From Mesorhizobium sp. B1-1-8 (GTDB lineage: Bacteria > Pseudomonadota > Alphaproteobacteria > Rhizobiales > Rhizobiaceae): a DNA stretch of 64,000 nucleotides. Under the pieces are notes generated by a model, which was not told where the DNA came from, did no database searches, and was given only the letters and a program-made list of their open reading frames with translations. Made by a program: the position numbers and the translations under genes. The stretch covers positions 2,953,501 to 3,017,500 of the forward strand of contig NZ_CP083956.1 in the NCBI RefSeq assembly GCF_006442795.2, in the 5' to 3' direction. Shown piece after piece: positions 1 to 8,439 of this stretch. How positions within the stretch are numbered: position 1 is the stretch's first letter; every line of letters starts with the position of its first letter.

Positions 1-2
1 CC

Positions 3-173
3 GGCACGCCGGAGGCAGCGCGCGTCGTGCGCAAGGTGATTGCCGAGCGTGCCGGACCGATCGTGCCGTTGGTCACAGAGGTGTTTTATCCCGCCGCCTA
101 CGCGCATGAACGAGCCGTATGCGTCGACACTACAGCCGCCGGCGGCAATGCCAGCCTGCTGGCGGCGGCATAG
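3..173 (+). CDS. putA: PutA C-terminus (proline dehydrogenase / glutamate-semialdehyde dehydrogenase), partial
   Basis: The open frame enters from the left edge and ends at TAG 171-173, leaving 56 residues. The tail ends in a threonine-rich TTAAGGNASLL-type motif, preceded by an ERAVCVDT-like stretch, which matches the extreme C-terminus of bifunctional PutA enzymes that oxidise proline to glutamate. Only the end of the protein is visible, so no catalytic residue can be checked. The next gene is on the opposite strand and converges on it. Confidence 0.7.
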   Translation, partial: GTPEAARVVRKVIAERAGPIVPLVTEVFYPAAYAHERAVCVDTTAAGGNASLLAAA

Positions 174-194
174 CAATGCACCTCAGCGGAGGCT

Positions 195-1133
195 TTAAAA
201 TGGACCGATCCGCGCCTTGAACACCCAACTCGATCTTCCCGTCTCGGGTGGAATGGGAGGGAACGGGGCTTGCTGGCGCACCAGTTTCAGAGCGAATTGA
301 TCGAGCTCGACAGATCCTGAACTTTCGGCGAGTTGCAGGTCGCCGATGCTGCCGTCGGCCATGACGACGAAAATGACCCTTGCATTGTTGCGAGCCTCGG
401 CCTGGATCGATTTCGACACGCGACGGCTGGCGCGGGCAAGCTTCTTCTGGACTTCACCGCTGTAGTGAGATTCCATGGCATTGCCGGTGGCCGCCTGTTT
501 CTTGCCCTTGCTGGCAACGCCCCCCGCATCGCGCGCATCGCCATTTGCCGTGCCTCGCGAATCAGTGGCTTGACTTGACCCGGCCGATCCGGCGGGCGCG
601 CTCGGGGCCGGTGGCTGCGCGGGTTCGGCAGGCGTCGCTTCGGTGGCTTCCGGCCGGATCGCGGGCGCTGCCGGCCCACTGCTCGCGGCGGGATCATCCT
701 GGCCTGGGGTCTTGGCCGCCAGAATATCCGGTGCGCGGGTCGATTCCTTGACGGCTTCCGGCATCGCCGGCCCGCTTGCCGGTTGCAGCGCCTCCCCTGG
801 CGGCGCGGGCTGGACGGTCCGGGGTTTGGGCGGCTGCGGATCCGGCACCAAGGCAATATTCACCGCTGCGGGCCCCTGATCATCCAAGGCGCTGCCGAGG
901 ACGTTTGTGCCATTCTGATCGGCGCCTTCGGCCTGAATCGCCTCGATGGAATCGAACGCCCCGGCCGGTGCGATCAGGAATGCCGCGGCAACAGCGGCAT
1001 GGAGCAAGCCGGAGACGATAATCGCCAGCATCCATTTGCGGTCTCCGGCCCAACCCGTCGTCTGCGCAAGCGGCTCGGCCGGCGGGATCGCCAGTTCGCT
1101 CTCGGTGTCGGGAAGGGGGTTGATGTCCTGCAT
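195..1133 (-). CDS. tonB: TonB-family energy transducer
   Basis: Protein of 312 residues from ATG 1133; an upstream in-frame start at 1232 would add 33 residues of unconvincing sequence. It has one N-terminal membrane helix (about residues 34-56), a long Pro/Ala-rich periplasmic linker, and a C-terminal TonB domain of about 90 residues with the usual positions (ARVIFVVMADGSI..., SGSVELDQFAL..., FPPIPPE). TonB proteins carry proton-motive-force energy from ExbB/ExbD to outer-membrane receptors. It lies directly downstream of the haem receptor on the same strand, so it probably energises that receptor. exbB and exbD are not in the window. Confidence 0.85.
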   Translation of the reverse strand: MQDINPLPDTESELAIPPAEPLAQTTGWAGDRKWMLAIIVSGLLHAAVAAAFLIAPAGAFDSIEAIQAEGADQNGTNVLGSALDDQGPAAVNIALVPDPQPPKPRTVQPAPPGEALQPASGPAMPEAVKESTRAPDILAAKTPGQDDPAASSGPAAPAIRPEATEATPAEPAQPPAPSAPAGSAGSSQATDSRGTANGDARDAGGVASKGKKQAATGNAMESHYSGEVQKKLARASRRVSKSIQAEARNNARVIFVVMADGSIGDLQLAESSGSVELDQFALKLVRQQAPFPPIPPETGRSSWVFKARIGPF

Positions 1134-1264
1134 GTCTCGCGACGAGACCTGCCGCAAGCGGCGCGAAAATGTCAAATCAAGATCGGTTGCCGCAAGCGGG
1201 GTGCCCAGCCGATGCCGGCCGGGGCCACGCAAAGGCGTCTCGTGCCGGCTCGAAGCTCCCGCCG

Positions 1265-3415
1265 TCAGCCTCCAAAGCGCAGGGTTGCCGCCAGCTTCAG
1301 CGTGATGCCCGGTTCATAGACGACCGCGGTGGTGCTGCCGTTCAGCGGGTTGGCGTATTTGACGTCGAACAGATTGTCGGCGCGGAAATCGACCTTGAGA
1401 CTGTCGGTCGCCTGATAGCTGGCAAAGGCGTTGACCAGCGTATAGTCCTCGGCCACCGGATTGCCCTTGGGCTTGCCATTGTACTGCACCTCGCCGCCGA
1501 CGGTCAGCTTGTCCTCGAGGAAGCGCAAGCCGAGCTGCGCCGTCACCTGCGAGGAGGGGATGGTGGCAAGGTCGGCCCGCTCGCCTTTGTAAGAGATCGT
1601 GTGACCATTGGTGATCGAGGCCGAGAGGCCCGCATAGCCCCAGCCGGCATCATAGACGCTTTCCAGCTCGAAGCCGTTGATCTTGGCCTTGGCGAAGTTC
1701 TGGTACTGGAAGCAGATCGGGATACCGGGGCCGAACGGGCAGCCGCTCGTCGGATCGAAGGGCGACAGCGTCACGCCGTCGATGTAATCGTCGACATTGT
1801 TGTTGAAGTACGCTGCTTTCAAACGAAACGCGTCGCCGGGCTCGAAAATGTCGTTCTGCCTGTAGTTCACGCCGAATTCGACCGTCTTGCCGGTTTCGGG
1901 CCTGAGATTGGGATTGGGCAGGAAGGGGAAGGTGACGCCGGCCGGGTGGTTGCCGCTGATCAGCGTTTCCGTCAGCGAGGGCGACCGGTAGCCTTCGGCA
2001 TAAGTGCCGTAAAACTGCAGACCGGCAAGGCCGGCGCTTTCGAAGGGCGAGACGCCGATTGTGATGCGCGGCGACAGCCGGTTGCCGGATGTTTCGTGGG
2101 TGTCATCCTTCAGGCTGTAATTGTCGTAGCGCAGGCCGGTGATCACCTCGAGCCAGTCCCAGGTCAGCTTGTCCTGGATGTAGGCGCCGGAGACGTTGCG
2201 CCTGCCGCTAGGCGTGTAGAAGCTGTCGCCGCCGGCGCTGCCGCCGGTATCGACATCGTCGCCGACCCAGTCGCCGCCATAGGTCAGCTCATGCGCGACG
2301 CCTCCCGTCTCGAAGCGCGACGTGTTCCAGACATCGATGCCGCTTGTGCCGACATCGAAGGTCGACAGCGAGCCGACCGGCAGCACGACGGGAAGGCCCG
2401 TGGCCGGGTCGAAGCGGTTTTGCGGAACAAGAGTCGTCAAGTCGAGATTGGTCTTGTTGTAGGAGGCGTTGATGTGCAGGTCGAGCCAGCTCCTGGCGTC
2501 GTCGGTGATGTTGTAACGGGCGGTAAAAGTGTTCGACTTCAAATCGACGTCGTTCGCCGGCACGCCGCCGCTGGTCTCCGTCCAGCCGTCGCTGGAGCCG
2601 ACCCAGCCGAGCTTCAGTTCGCTGTTCTCGCTCGGGCGGATGGTGGTCTTGAGCAGGCCGCTCAGCACATCGAAGCCGGTGCCGGCAACGGTGTCGCCGC
2701 TGCCGTTCTCGTAGTCGCCGTAGTTGCGGTAGACGATGTTGCCCAGCGCATCCCAATTCTCGTTCAAGCGGTAGGCGCCGGTGGCGATGGTGGTCCAGCC
2801 CTTGCCGTTGCTTTCATAGCGCCCGGTCACCGAAGCACCCCAGGTCTCCTCTGGCTTCAGAAAATCCTCGGCGTCCTTGGTGTCGAAGAAGACGACGCCG
2901 CCGATGGCGCCTGATCCATAAGTATTGGCGACCGGGCCGCGGATCACATCAACGGATTTGATGAGCTCGGGATCGACGTAGAAGGTCGATTGCGTGCCGT
3001 GGTCCGAGCGCTGGAAATCCTGCCTGGCGCCATCGACGATCACCGCGACGCGGCCGAAATCCTGCAGGCCGCGGATGTTGATGCTGGAGCTGACGCGCCT
3101 GGCGTCGGCCTGCACGGCGACGCCGGGCACGCCGAGCAGCATTTCGTTCGGCGTCGTCGCCATGCGGCGCTCGAGCTGCTCCCGGTCGACATGGCTGGCC
3201 GAGGCCAGCGACTGGATCGCCGTCTCGCCGGTGCGGCTGATTACGAGGATCTTGTCGAGCAGCGTTGCCTCGCCGGGCGCCTTCTCGTCAGTCTTTTTCG
3301 ATTGGTCGGCCGGATGCTCGGCCGCCGGCTGCGCTGCCTGTTGGGCGTTTGCGGCGGGCGTACAGAGCGCGATGACCGCGGCTCCGGCCATCAACACTGC
3401 AATGCTGCGCGCCAT
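1265..3415 (-). CDS. TonB-dependent haem/haemoglobin receptor
   Basis: Outer-membrane receptor of 716 residues from ATG 3415, chosen because it opens with a signal peptide (MARSIAVLMAGAAV..., cleavage near ALCTPAANA). An upstream ATG at 3469 gives a non-signal extension. A plug domain follows (SINIRGLQDFGRVAVIVDG, GPVANTYGSGAIGG), then a 22-strand-type barrel ending in an aromatic/Gly C-terminus. The GYRSPSLTE and NPNLRPETG motifs correspond to the FRAP/NPNL region of haem receptors such as ShmR, BhuR and HmuR. It is divergent from hmuP, which supports haem as substrate. Related families take transferrin or lactoferrin, so the exact ligand is inferred. Confidence 0.88.
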   Translation of the reverse strand: MARSIAVLMAGAAVIALCTPAANAQQAAQPAAEHPADQSKKTDEKAPGEATLLDKILVISRTGETAIQSLASASHVDREQLERRMATTPNEMLLGVPGVAVQADARRVSSSINIRGLQDFGRVAVIVDGARQDFQRSDHGTQSTFYVDPELIKSVDVIRGPVANTYGSGAIGGVVFFDTKDAEDFLKPEETWGASVTGRYESNGKGWTTIATGAYRLNENWDALGNIVYRNYGDYENGSGDTVAGTGFDVLSGLLKTTIRPSENSELKLGWVGSSDGWTETSGGVPANDVDLKSNTFTARYNITDDARSWLDLHINASYNKTNLDLTTLVPQNRFDPATGLPVVLPVGSLSTFDVGTSGIDVWNTSRFETGGVAHELTYGGDWVGDDVDTGGSAGGDSFYTPSGRRNVSGAYIQDKLTWDWLEVITGLRYDNYSLKDDTHETSGNRLSPRITIGVSPFESAGLAGLQFYGTYAEGYRSPSLTETLISGNHPAGVTFPFLPNPNLRPETGKTVEFGVNYRQNDIFEPGDAFRLKAAYFNNNVDDYIDGVTLSPFDPTSGCPFGPGIPICFQYQNFAKAKINGFELESVYDAGWGYAGLSASITNGHTISYKGERADLATIPSSQVTAQLGLRFLEDKLTVGGEVQYNGKPKGNPVAEDYTLVNAFASYQATDSLKVDFRADNLFDVKYANPLNGSTTAVVYEPGITLKLAATLRFGG

Positions 3416-3552
3416 CGATAGAAAGCCCGGGCTCGCATCCGCCAGCCCCGTCCAATTCACCAACCCCATGCCCCAACTCCAGATTTTCAGGCTCGATGCT
3501 GGCTGGCGTGGGGCTCGCTCGCATTTTTGATCACGTCCGGCGTCTTAAATGT

Positions 3553-3567
3553 TGACTCATTTAGTCC
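3553..3567. promoter_or_regulatory. Possible degenerate RirA (IRO) box
   Basis: TGA-N9-TCC, one base off the TGA-N9-TCA consensus, on the receptor side of the divergent haem intergenic region. It would suit control of the leftward receptor and tonB genes. Weak alone; its value comes from the exact-match box 23 bases away. Confidence 0.35.
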
Positions 3568-3589
3568 GGTAATGCACTGCTATTAAACA

Positions 3590-3604
3590 TGACCATTCCA
3601 GTCA
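3590..3604. promoter_or_regulatory. RirA-type iron-responsive (IRO) box upstream of hmuP
   Basis: Exact TGA-N9-TCA match (TGACCATTCCAGTCA) 66 bases before the hmuP start. IRO boxes with this spacing precede iron-uptake genes in Rhizobiales and are bound by RirA, whose gene closes this same locus. The site suggests the haem operon is repressed when iron is sufficient. Confidence 0.55.
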
Positions 3605-3669
3605 AGAAATGAATCGGCATTTTATGTGAGGCCCGGCCAGACGGCCGGCACAGGAAAGGGACCAACCCG

Positions 3670-3876
3670 ATGAACACGCACAACCCCAACGATTTCCGCT
3701 ATCGCGTCCGCCGTTCAGACGATACGGCCGAACGTTTCCAGCGGGTGCCGATGGCGGTGAGAACGCTGTCCAGCAACATGCTGTTCCAGGGCGAGCACGA
3801 GATCGGCATCGAGCATCATGGCGCGCTTTACCGCCTGAAGATCACCCGCCAGGGCAAGCTGATCCTCAACAAGTAA
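3670..3876 (+). CDS. hmuP: Haem uptake protein HmuP/HemP
   Basis: Small basic protein of 68 residues, the usual size for the HemP/HmuP family. It shows the conserved core ([16 protein letters not shown], then [15 protein letters not shown]). In rhizobia HmuP is a co-activator, with Irr, of haem-receptor transcription. It is first in the rightward haem operon, 52 bases before hmuS, and divergent from the receptor it would control. A GGAAAGGGA ribosome site precedes the ATG. Confidence 0.9.
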   Translation: MNTHNPNDFRYRVRRSDDTAERFQRVPMAVRTLSSNMLFQGEHEIGIEHHGALYRLKITRQGKLILNK

Positions 3877-3928
3877 GCAAGATCAGCAGTCAGAAGACGA
3901 GCATCCAGAAGACAGGCAGGTGGACGGC

Positions 3929-4990
3929 ATGGACCAGCGCGTAAAACCCTCGCCGGGTGAAATCCGGCGAGCTCGGGAGGACAATCCAAAAATGCGCGAG
4001 CGCGATCTTGCGGCGCAATTGGGCATTTCGGAAGCGGAACTGGTCGCGGCCTATTGCGGCCTGGGCGCAATGCGCATCGAGCCGCGTGTCAACGACCTTT
4101 TGACCGGCCTCGAAGCGGTCGGCGAGGTGATGGCGCTGACCCGCAATGAAAGCGCCGTGCACGAGAAGATCGGCGTCTACGACAAGATCGTCACCGGCAA
4201 CCACAATGCCATGGTGCTCGGCGAAAACATCGACCTGCGCATCTTCCCGAAAGTGTGGGCGCACGGCTTTGCCGTCGAGAAGCGGGACGGTGGCGACATC
4301 CGCCGCAGCCTGCAGTTTTTCGACGCGGCCGGCGAGGCACTACACAAGGTGCATCTGCGGCCCGCATCGAACCTCTATGCCTATCAGAAACTGGTGGCGG
4401 GGCTGGAATCGTCGAACCAGGAGCCGACCGTCGCGATTGCCCCAAGCGCGCCAGAAAATGATGGCGAGATCCAAGGCGCGGCCGCAAGCATCGACGATCT
4501 GCGCGACCGCTGGAGCCGGCTGACCGACGTGCATCAGTTCTTCGGCATGCTGAAGACGCTGAAGCTCAGCCGCCGCGAGGCGGTGCGCATGGTCGGCCAG
4601 GATTTTGCCTGGCTGCTCGACAGGGATGCCGTCGGCGCCATGTTCCACCACGCGGTCAAAAGCGAGATGCCGATCATGTGCTTCGTGGGCAACCGCGGCT
4701 GCATCCAGATCCATTCCGGCCCGATCAAATCGATCAAGTCGATGGGGCCGTGGATCAACGTGGTCGATGAGACCTTCCACCTGCACCTCAGGACCGACCA
4801 CATCCAGGAAGTCTGGGCGGTGCGCAAGCCGACCAGGGGCGGCCATGTCACGTCGCTCGAAGCCTATGACGCCAACGGCAGCATGATCATCCAGTTCTTC
4901 GGCAAGCGCCACGAAGGCGAGGGCGAGCGCGAGGATTGGCGCTTCCTTGCTGAAAACCTGCCCCGCATTCCCAGCCCGACCGCTGCATAA
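3929..4990 (+). CDS. hmuS: Haemin-degrading factor HmuS
   Basis: Cytoplasmic protein of 353 residues made of two HemS/ChuS-type halves; family members run about 345-360. The first half holds LRIFPKVWAHGFAVE, and the second repeats the pattern around IQIHSGPIKSIKSMGPWINVVDE and FHLHLRTDHI. HmuS proteins take haem from the ABC importer and open the ring to release iron. A GTG at 3920 is a possible alternative start. It ends 11 bases before hmuT, consistent with one transcript. Confidence 0.9.
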   Translation: MDQRVKPSPGEIRRAREDNPKMRERDLAAQLGISEAELVAAYCGLGAMRIEPRVNDLLTGLEAVGEVMALTRNESAVHEKIGVYDKIVTGNHNAMVLGENIDLRIFPKVWAHGFAVEKRDGGDIRRSLQFFDAAGEALHKVHLRPASNLYAYQKLVAGLESSNQEPTVAIAPSAPENDGEIQGAAASIDDLRDRWSRLTDVHQFFGMLKTLKLSRREAVRMVGQDFAWLLDRDAVGAMFHHAVKSEMPIMCFVGNRGCIQIHSGPIKSIKSMGPWINVVDETFHLHLRTDHIQEVWAVRKPTRGGHVTSLEAYDANGSMIIQFFGKRHEGEGEREDWRFLAENLPRIPSPTAA

Positions 4991-5001
4991 GGCAAGACCC
5001 A

Positions 5002-5895
5002 ATGCGTGTTGTTTTCAGTTTCCGCTCGGCGCTTGCGCCGATGCTCGGCGCTTTGCTTGCCATCGCCGCTCCACCCGTCGAGGCCAACGAAGGTACGACA
5101 GCCTTCTCCGACACCTCGCGGATAGCGTCCATCGGCGGGTCGATCACCGAGATCGTCTACGCGCTCGGCGAAGAAGGCCATCTCGTCGCCCGCGATTCAA
5201 CCAGCCACTACCCGGAGGCGGCGCTGAAACTTCCCGATGTCGGCTATATGCGTGCGCTGTCGCCGGAAGGCGTGCTGTCGGTCAATCCGAGCGGCATCCT
5301 GGCCCTGCACGGCAGCGGCCCGCGGAAGGCGGTCGATGTGCTGAAGAAAAGCAGCATCCCCTTCATCGAAGTGCCTGAGCACTATAGTCATGGCGGCATC
5401 CTCGAAAAGATCCGTATCGTCGGCATGGCGCTCGGCGTCGAGGCGAAGGCCGAGAAGCTTGCTGCCGCGACGGACGCCAAGCTGAAGGCGGCCGAAAAAC
5501 AGACCGCCTCGATCAAGGAGCGCAAGCGCGTCCTGTTCGTGCTGTCGATCCAGGGTGGCAAGATCCTTGCCGCCGGCTGCGACACCGCCGGCGACGGCAT
5601 CGTCAAGCTGGCCGGCGCGGTCAACGCGGTCAAGGGCTTCTGCGGCTACAAGCAGATGTCGGACGAGGCGATCGTTACCGCAAGGCCGGATGTGATTTTG
5701 ACGATGAAGAACGCCGGGCCGCCGGTCTCCGAGGATGAGCTGTTCGCCAACCCTTCTATCGCCTCGACGCCCGCGGGCGCGGCGCGCAAGGTGATCAGCA
5801 TGGATGGCGGTTATCTGCTCGGCTTCGGACCGCGCACGGCTGACGCCATCCACGACCTTGCCGTCTCGCTATACGGCAACCAGGTCACGGACTGA
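5002..5895 (+). CDS. hmuT: Haemin ABC transporter, periplasmic binding protein
   Basis: 297 residues with a signal peptide (about residues 1-28, ending PPVEA) and the two-lobed class III binding-protein pattern (RIASIGGSITEIVYALGEE, STSHYPEAALKLPDVGYMR). HmuT collects haem from the receptor in the periplasm and delivers it to HmuUV. It sits between hmuS and hmuU with 6-11 base gaps, in the order usual for rhizobial hmu operons. Confidence 0.9.
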   Translation: MRVVFSFRSALAPMLGALLAIAAPPVEANEGTTAFSDTSRIASIGGSITEIVYALGEEGHLVARDSTSHYPEAALKLPDVGYMRALSPEGVLSVNPSGILALHGSGPRKAVDVLKKSSIPFIEVPEHYSHGGILEKIRIVGMALGVEAKAEKLAAATDAKLKAAEKQTASIKERKRVLFVLSIQGGKILAAGCDTAGDGIVKLAGAVNAVKGFCGYKQMSDEAIVTARPDVILTMKNAGPPVSEDELFANPSIASTPAGAARKVISMDGGYLLGFGPRTADAIHDLAVSLYGNQVTD

Positions 5896-5901
5896 CCGGC
5901 G

Positions 5902-6985
5902 ATGGCCGAACAGTCGATCACAGGCGCGGCGGGTAGGGCGACGGCAGCCGATGGCGACCGCTCGACACGGGCAAGGCTTGTCATCCTGCTTCTGTGCCTG
6001 GCGCTTGCGCTTTCCATGTTCGTCTCGCTGACGTCGGGCGCCTCCGATGCGTCGCGACTGGTTTACCGGCGCCGTGCCGGATGACGCGGTGCTGGCCGCG
6101 CGCGACCGGCTGATCGTCTATGACATCCGCATGCCGCGGGTTTTGCTCGGCGTGCTGATCGGCGCGGCACTCGCCGTCTCTGGCGCGGTGTTGCAGGGCC
6201 TGTTCCGCAACCCGCTTGCCGATCCAGGCCTGATCGGCGTCTCCGCCGGATCGAGCCTCGGCGCGGTGGCCATCATCGTGCTCGGCACGACCTGGCTTGC
6301 GCCGCTCACCATTGCGCTTGGTACGCTCGCCTTGCCGTTGGCGGCGTTCTTCGGCGGCCTGGCGGTGACGTTGCTGCTCTATGCCATCGCCACACGCCAG
6401 GGCCGGACGTCGGTTGCCACGATGCTGCTTGCCGGTCTCGCGATCGCCGCCCTTGCCATGGCGCTCACCGGCGTGCTGATCTTCGTGGCCGACGACCGGC
6501 AGTTGCGCGACCTGACCTTTTGGCAGCTCGGCTCGCTTGCCGGCGCGACATGGCCGAAAATCGGCACAGTCGGGGCGGTGATCGTGATGGCGCTGGCAAC
6601 GATGCCGTTCCTGGCGCGCGGCCTCAATGCGCTGGCGCTCGGCGAGGCAACCGCCGGCCATCTCGGCATTGCGGTGCAGCGGCTGAAATACACGGCCATC
6701 GTCGCGGTGTCGGCGGCGGTCGGCGCATCGGTCGCCGCCAGCGGCGGTATCGGCTTCATCGGCATCATCGTCCCGCATCTGCTTCGCCTGGCGATCGGTC
6801 CGGACAACCGCTATCTGCTGCCGGCATCGGCCTTGCTCGGCGCCTCGCTGCTGTTGCTCGCCGATGCGGTCGCCCGCACCATCGTCGCCCCGGCTGAACT
6901 GCCGATCGGCATCGTCACGGCGGTCGCCGGCGCGCCCTTCTTCCTCTGGATCCTGCTGCGCAAGCGCGGCATCGTCGATTTGTGA
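5902..6985 (+). pseudogene. hmuU: Haemin ABC permease HmuU, apparently frameshifted
   Basis: FecCD-family permease split over two frames. Bases 5902-6084 encode the cytoplasmic N-terminus and first membrane helix (RARLVILLLCLALALSMFVS, then LTSGASDAS) before running out of frame to a stop. From ATG 6047 another frame encodes 312 residues starting RRDWFTGAVPDD and continuing with the conserved second helix region (GAALAVSGAVLQGLFRNPLA) to the C-terminus. The pieces overlap by 38 bases, and the junction falls in the periplasmic loop between helices 1 and 2. A net +1 shift would rejoin them. Either a real mutation or an assembly error; the rest of the operon looks intact. If only the second ORF is made, helix 1 is missing. 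Confidence 0.75.
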
Positions 6986-6992
6986 GGTGCCG

Positions 6993-7781
6993 ATGATCGA
7001 AGCACGCGACGTTTCCGTGCCGCTCGGCGGCAAGCGCATCGTCGCCCATGTCGATTTGACCGCGCGGCCAGGCGAAGTGTCGGCCATTGTCGGGCCCAAC
7101 GGGTCCGGCAAGACGACCTTGCTCAAGGCGCTGTCGGGCGAGCTTTCCTATACTGGCGCCGTCACTCTCAACGGATGCGACCTATCGACGATGAAGCCGC
7201 TGGAAGCCGCCACGCTTCGCGCGGTGCTGCCGCAGTCGATATCGCTGTCTTTCCCGTTCACGGTGCGCGAGATCGTTCGTCTTGGCCTGCTCGGCGGCCG
7301 CTCCGGCGTGCTGCCCGGCGAGGACGCGCGCTTGCCCGAACGGGCGCTGGCGCGGGTCGATCTCGACGGCTTTGCCGGCCGTTTCTACCAGGAGCTTTCG
7401 GGCGGCGAGCAGCAGCGCGTGCAGCTTGCCCGCGTGCTTTGCCAGGTCTGGGCGCCGGTGCTCGAAGGGCGGCCGCGCTACCTTTTCCTCGACGAGCCGG
7501 TCTCCGGCCTCGATATCAAGCACCAGCTGATCATCATGAACATCGCCCGCGACTTCGCCCGCCGCGGCGGCGGCGTGGTGGCCATCCTGCACGACCTCAA
7601 CCTGACCGCCATGTACGCCGATCGCATTTTCGTGCTGCACGGCGGCCAACTGGCGGCCGCGGGCTCGCCGACGGACGTGCTCAATGACGAGCTGATCGAA
7701 AAGGTGTTCGACTGCAGGCTGAAGGTCGGTGCCCTGCCGGCCGCGAACATGCCGTTCATATTGCCGCAATCAGCAGCCTAA
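6993..7781 (+). CDS. hmuV: Haemin ABC transporter ATP-binding protein
   Basis: 262-residue ATPase from ATG 6993, 7 bases after hmuU. Walker A GPNGSGKTT (34-42), signature LSGGEQQR (135-142), Walker B YLFLDEP (163-169) and the switch His200 are all present, so it should hydrolyse ATP. It powers haem import through HmuU. The stop codon abuts the convergent rirA stop. Confidence 0.92.
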   Translation: MIEARDVSVPLGGKRIVAHVDLTARPGEVSAIVGPNGSGKTTLLKALSGELSYTGAVTLNGCDLSTMKPLEAATLRAVLPQSISLSFPFTVREIVRLGLLGGRSGVLPGEDARLPERALARVDLDGFAGRFYQELSGGEQQRVQLARVLCQVWAPVLEGRPRYLFLDEPVSGLDIKHQLIIMNIARDFARRGGGVVAILHDLNLTAMYADRIFVLHGGQLAAAGSPTDVLNDELIEKVFDCRLKVGALPAANMPFILPQSAA

Positions 7782-8243
7782 TCAGGCCGCAGGGGCGCGC
7801 TGCTCCAGCATGTCGATGCCGAGCAGGTGACGCACGTTCGGGCGCGCGGCGACGAGATCGGCGATCGTGTAACGCGAGAGCACGGCGAAGAAGGCGTTGA
7901 GCGCTTCGCGCAGCGCCGAATTCAGCGCGCAGCTGTCGACCAGCGGGCATTCGGCGGCGTCGTTCTCGAAGCATTCGGCCATGGCGAAACTCTCTTCGGT
8001 GACGCGCACGACATCGAACAGATTGATCTGCTCGGCCGGGCGGCCGAGCCTCACGCCGCCGTTGCGGCCGCGCACGGTCTCGACAAGGCCGGCCTCGACC
8101 AGCGGCTGCAGGATCTTGAACAGGAACAGTTCCGACACCGAATAGGCGGCGGCGATCTCCGGAATGCGGCTCAGCCGGTCGGTATTGGCGGCGCAATACA
8201 TCAGGATGCGCATCGCATAGTTGGTCTGGCGCGTAAGCCGCAT
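7782..8243 (-). CDS. rirA: Iron-responsive transcriptional regulator RirA (Rrf2 family)
   Basis: 153 residues from ATG 8243; a longer frame upstream is not RirA-like. It has an N-terminal winged helix (MRLTRQTNYAMRILMYCA; SELFLFKILQPLVEAGLV) and three cysteines, Cys91, Cys99 and Cys105, at the spacing that holds the Fe-S cluster. RirA represses iron-uptake genes in iron-replete rhizobia. Its position at the end of the hmu operon, together with the TGA-N9-TCA box in front of hmuP, makes it the probable local regulator. Confidence 0.93.
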   Translation of the reverse strand: MRLTRQTNYAMRILMYCAANTDRLSRIPEIAAAYSVSELFLFKILQPLVEAGLVETVRGRNGGVRLGRPAEQINLFDVVRVTEESFAMAECFENDAAECPLVDSCALNSALREALNAFFAVLSRYTIADLVAARPNVRHLLGIDMLEQRAPAA

Positions 8244-8287
8244 GGTACCCTCGCGAAACATTAGCGTGGCACGAATATGGCCTATAG

Positions 8288-8304
8288 TTTGGAACAATTC
8301 CAGA
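8288..8304. promoter_or_regulatory. Candidate Irr box (ICE-like inverted repeat) upstream of rirA
   Basis: TTTGGAACAATTCCAGA, an imperfect palindrome 45 bases upstream of the rirA start. It resembles the iron control element bound by Irr (TTTAGAA...TTCTAAA type) with two transitions in each arm. Irr repression of rirA is described in Agrobacterium. The match is partial. Confidence 0.35.
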
Positions 8305-8439
8305 CTAGGGCGTCGAGATGGCTGAATATTCTCGTCAACTTTCTGTGCCTGACCGCGCGAACCGCGATCGGTGGGCCGGACGGGCATTTCGCCGGCGCAG
8401 GCACTAGATAAGCCTGGGTGCAAAAAGGAGCGGCCTGCC

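Noticed and set aside
1169..2914. 581-codon open frame on the plus strand
   Set aside because: It is antisense to the haem receptor, with Asp/Val/Gly-rich composition typical of high-GC shadow frames and no recognisable domain.
5902..6100. Programmed frameshift in hmuU
   Set aside because: No slippery heptamer or following stem is evident, and FecCD permeases are not known to use recoding; mutation or error is more likely.
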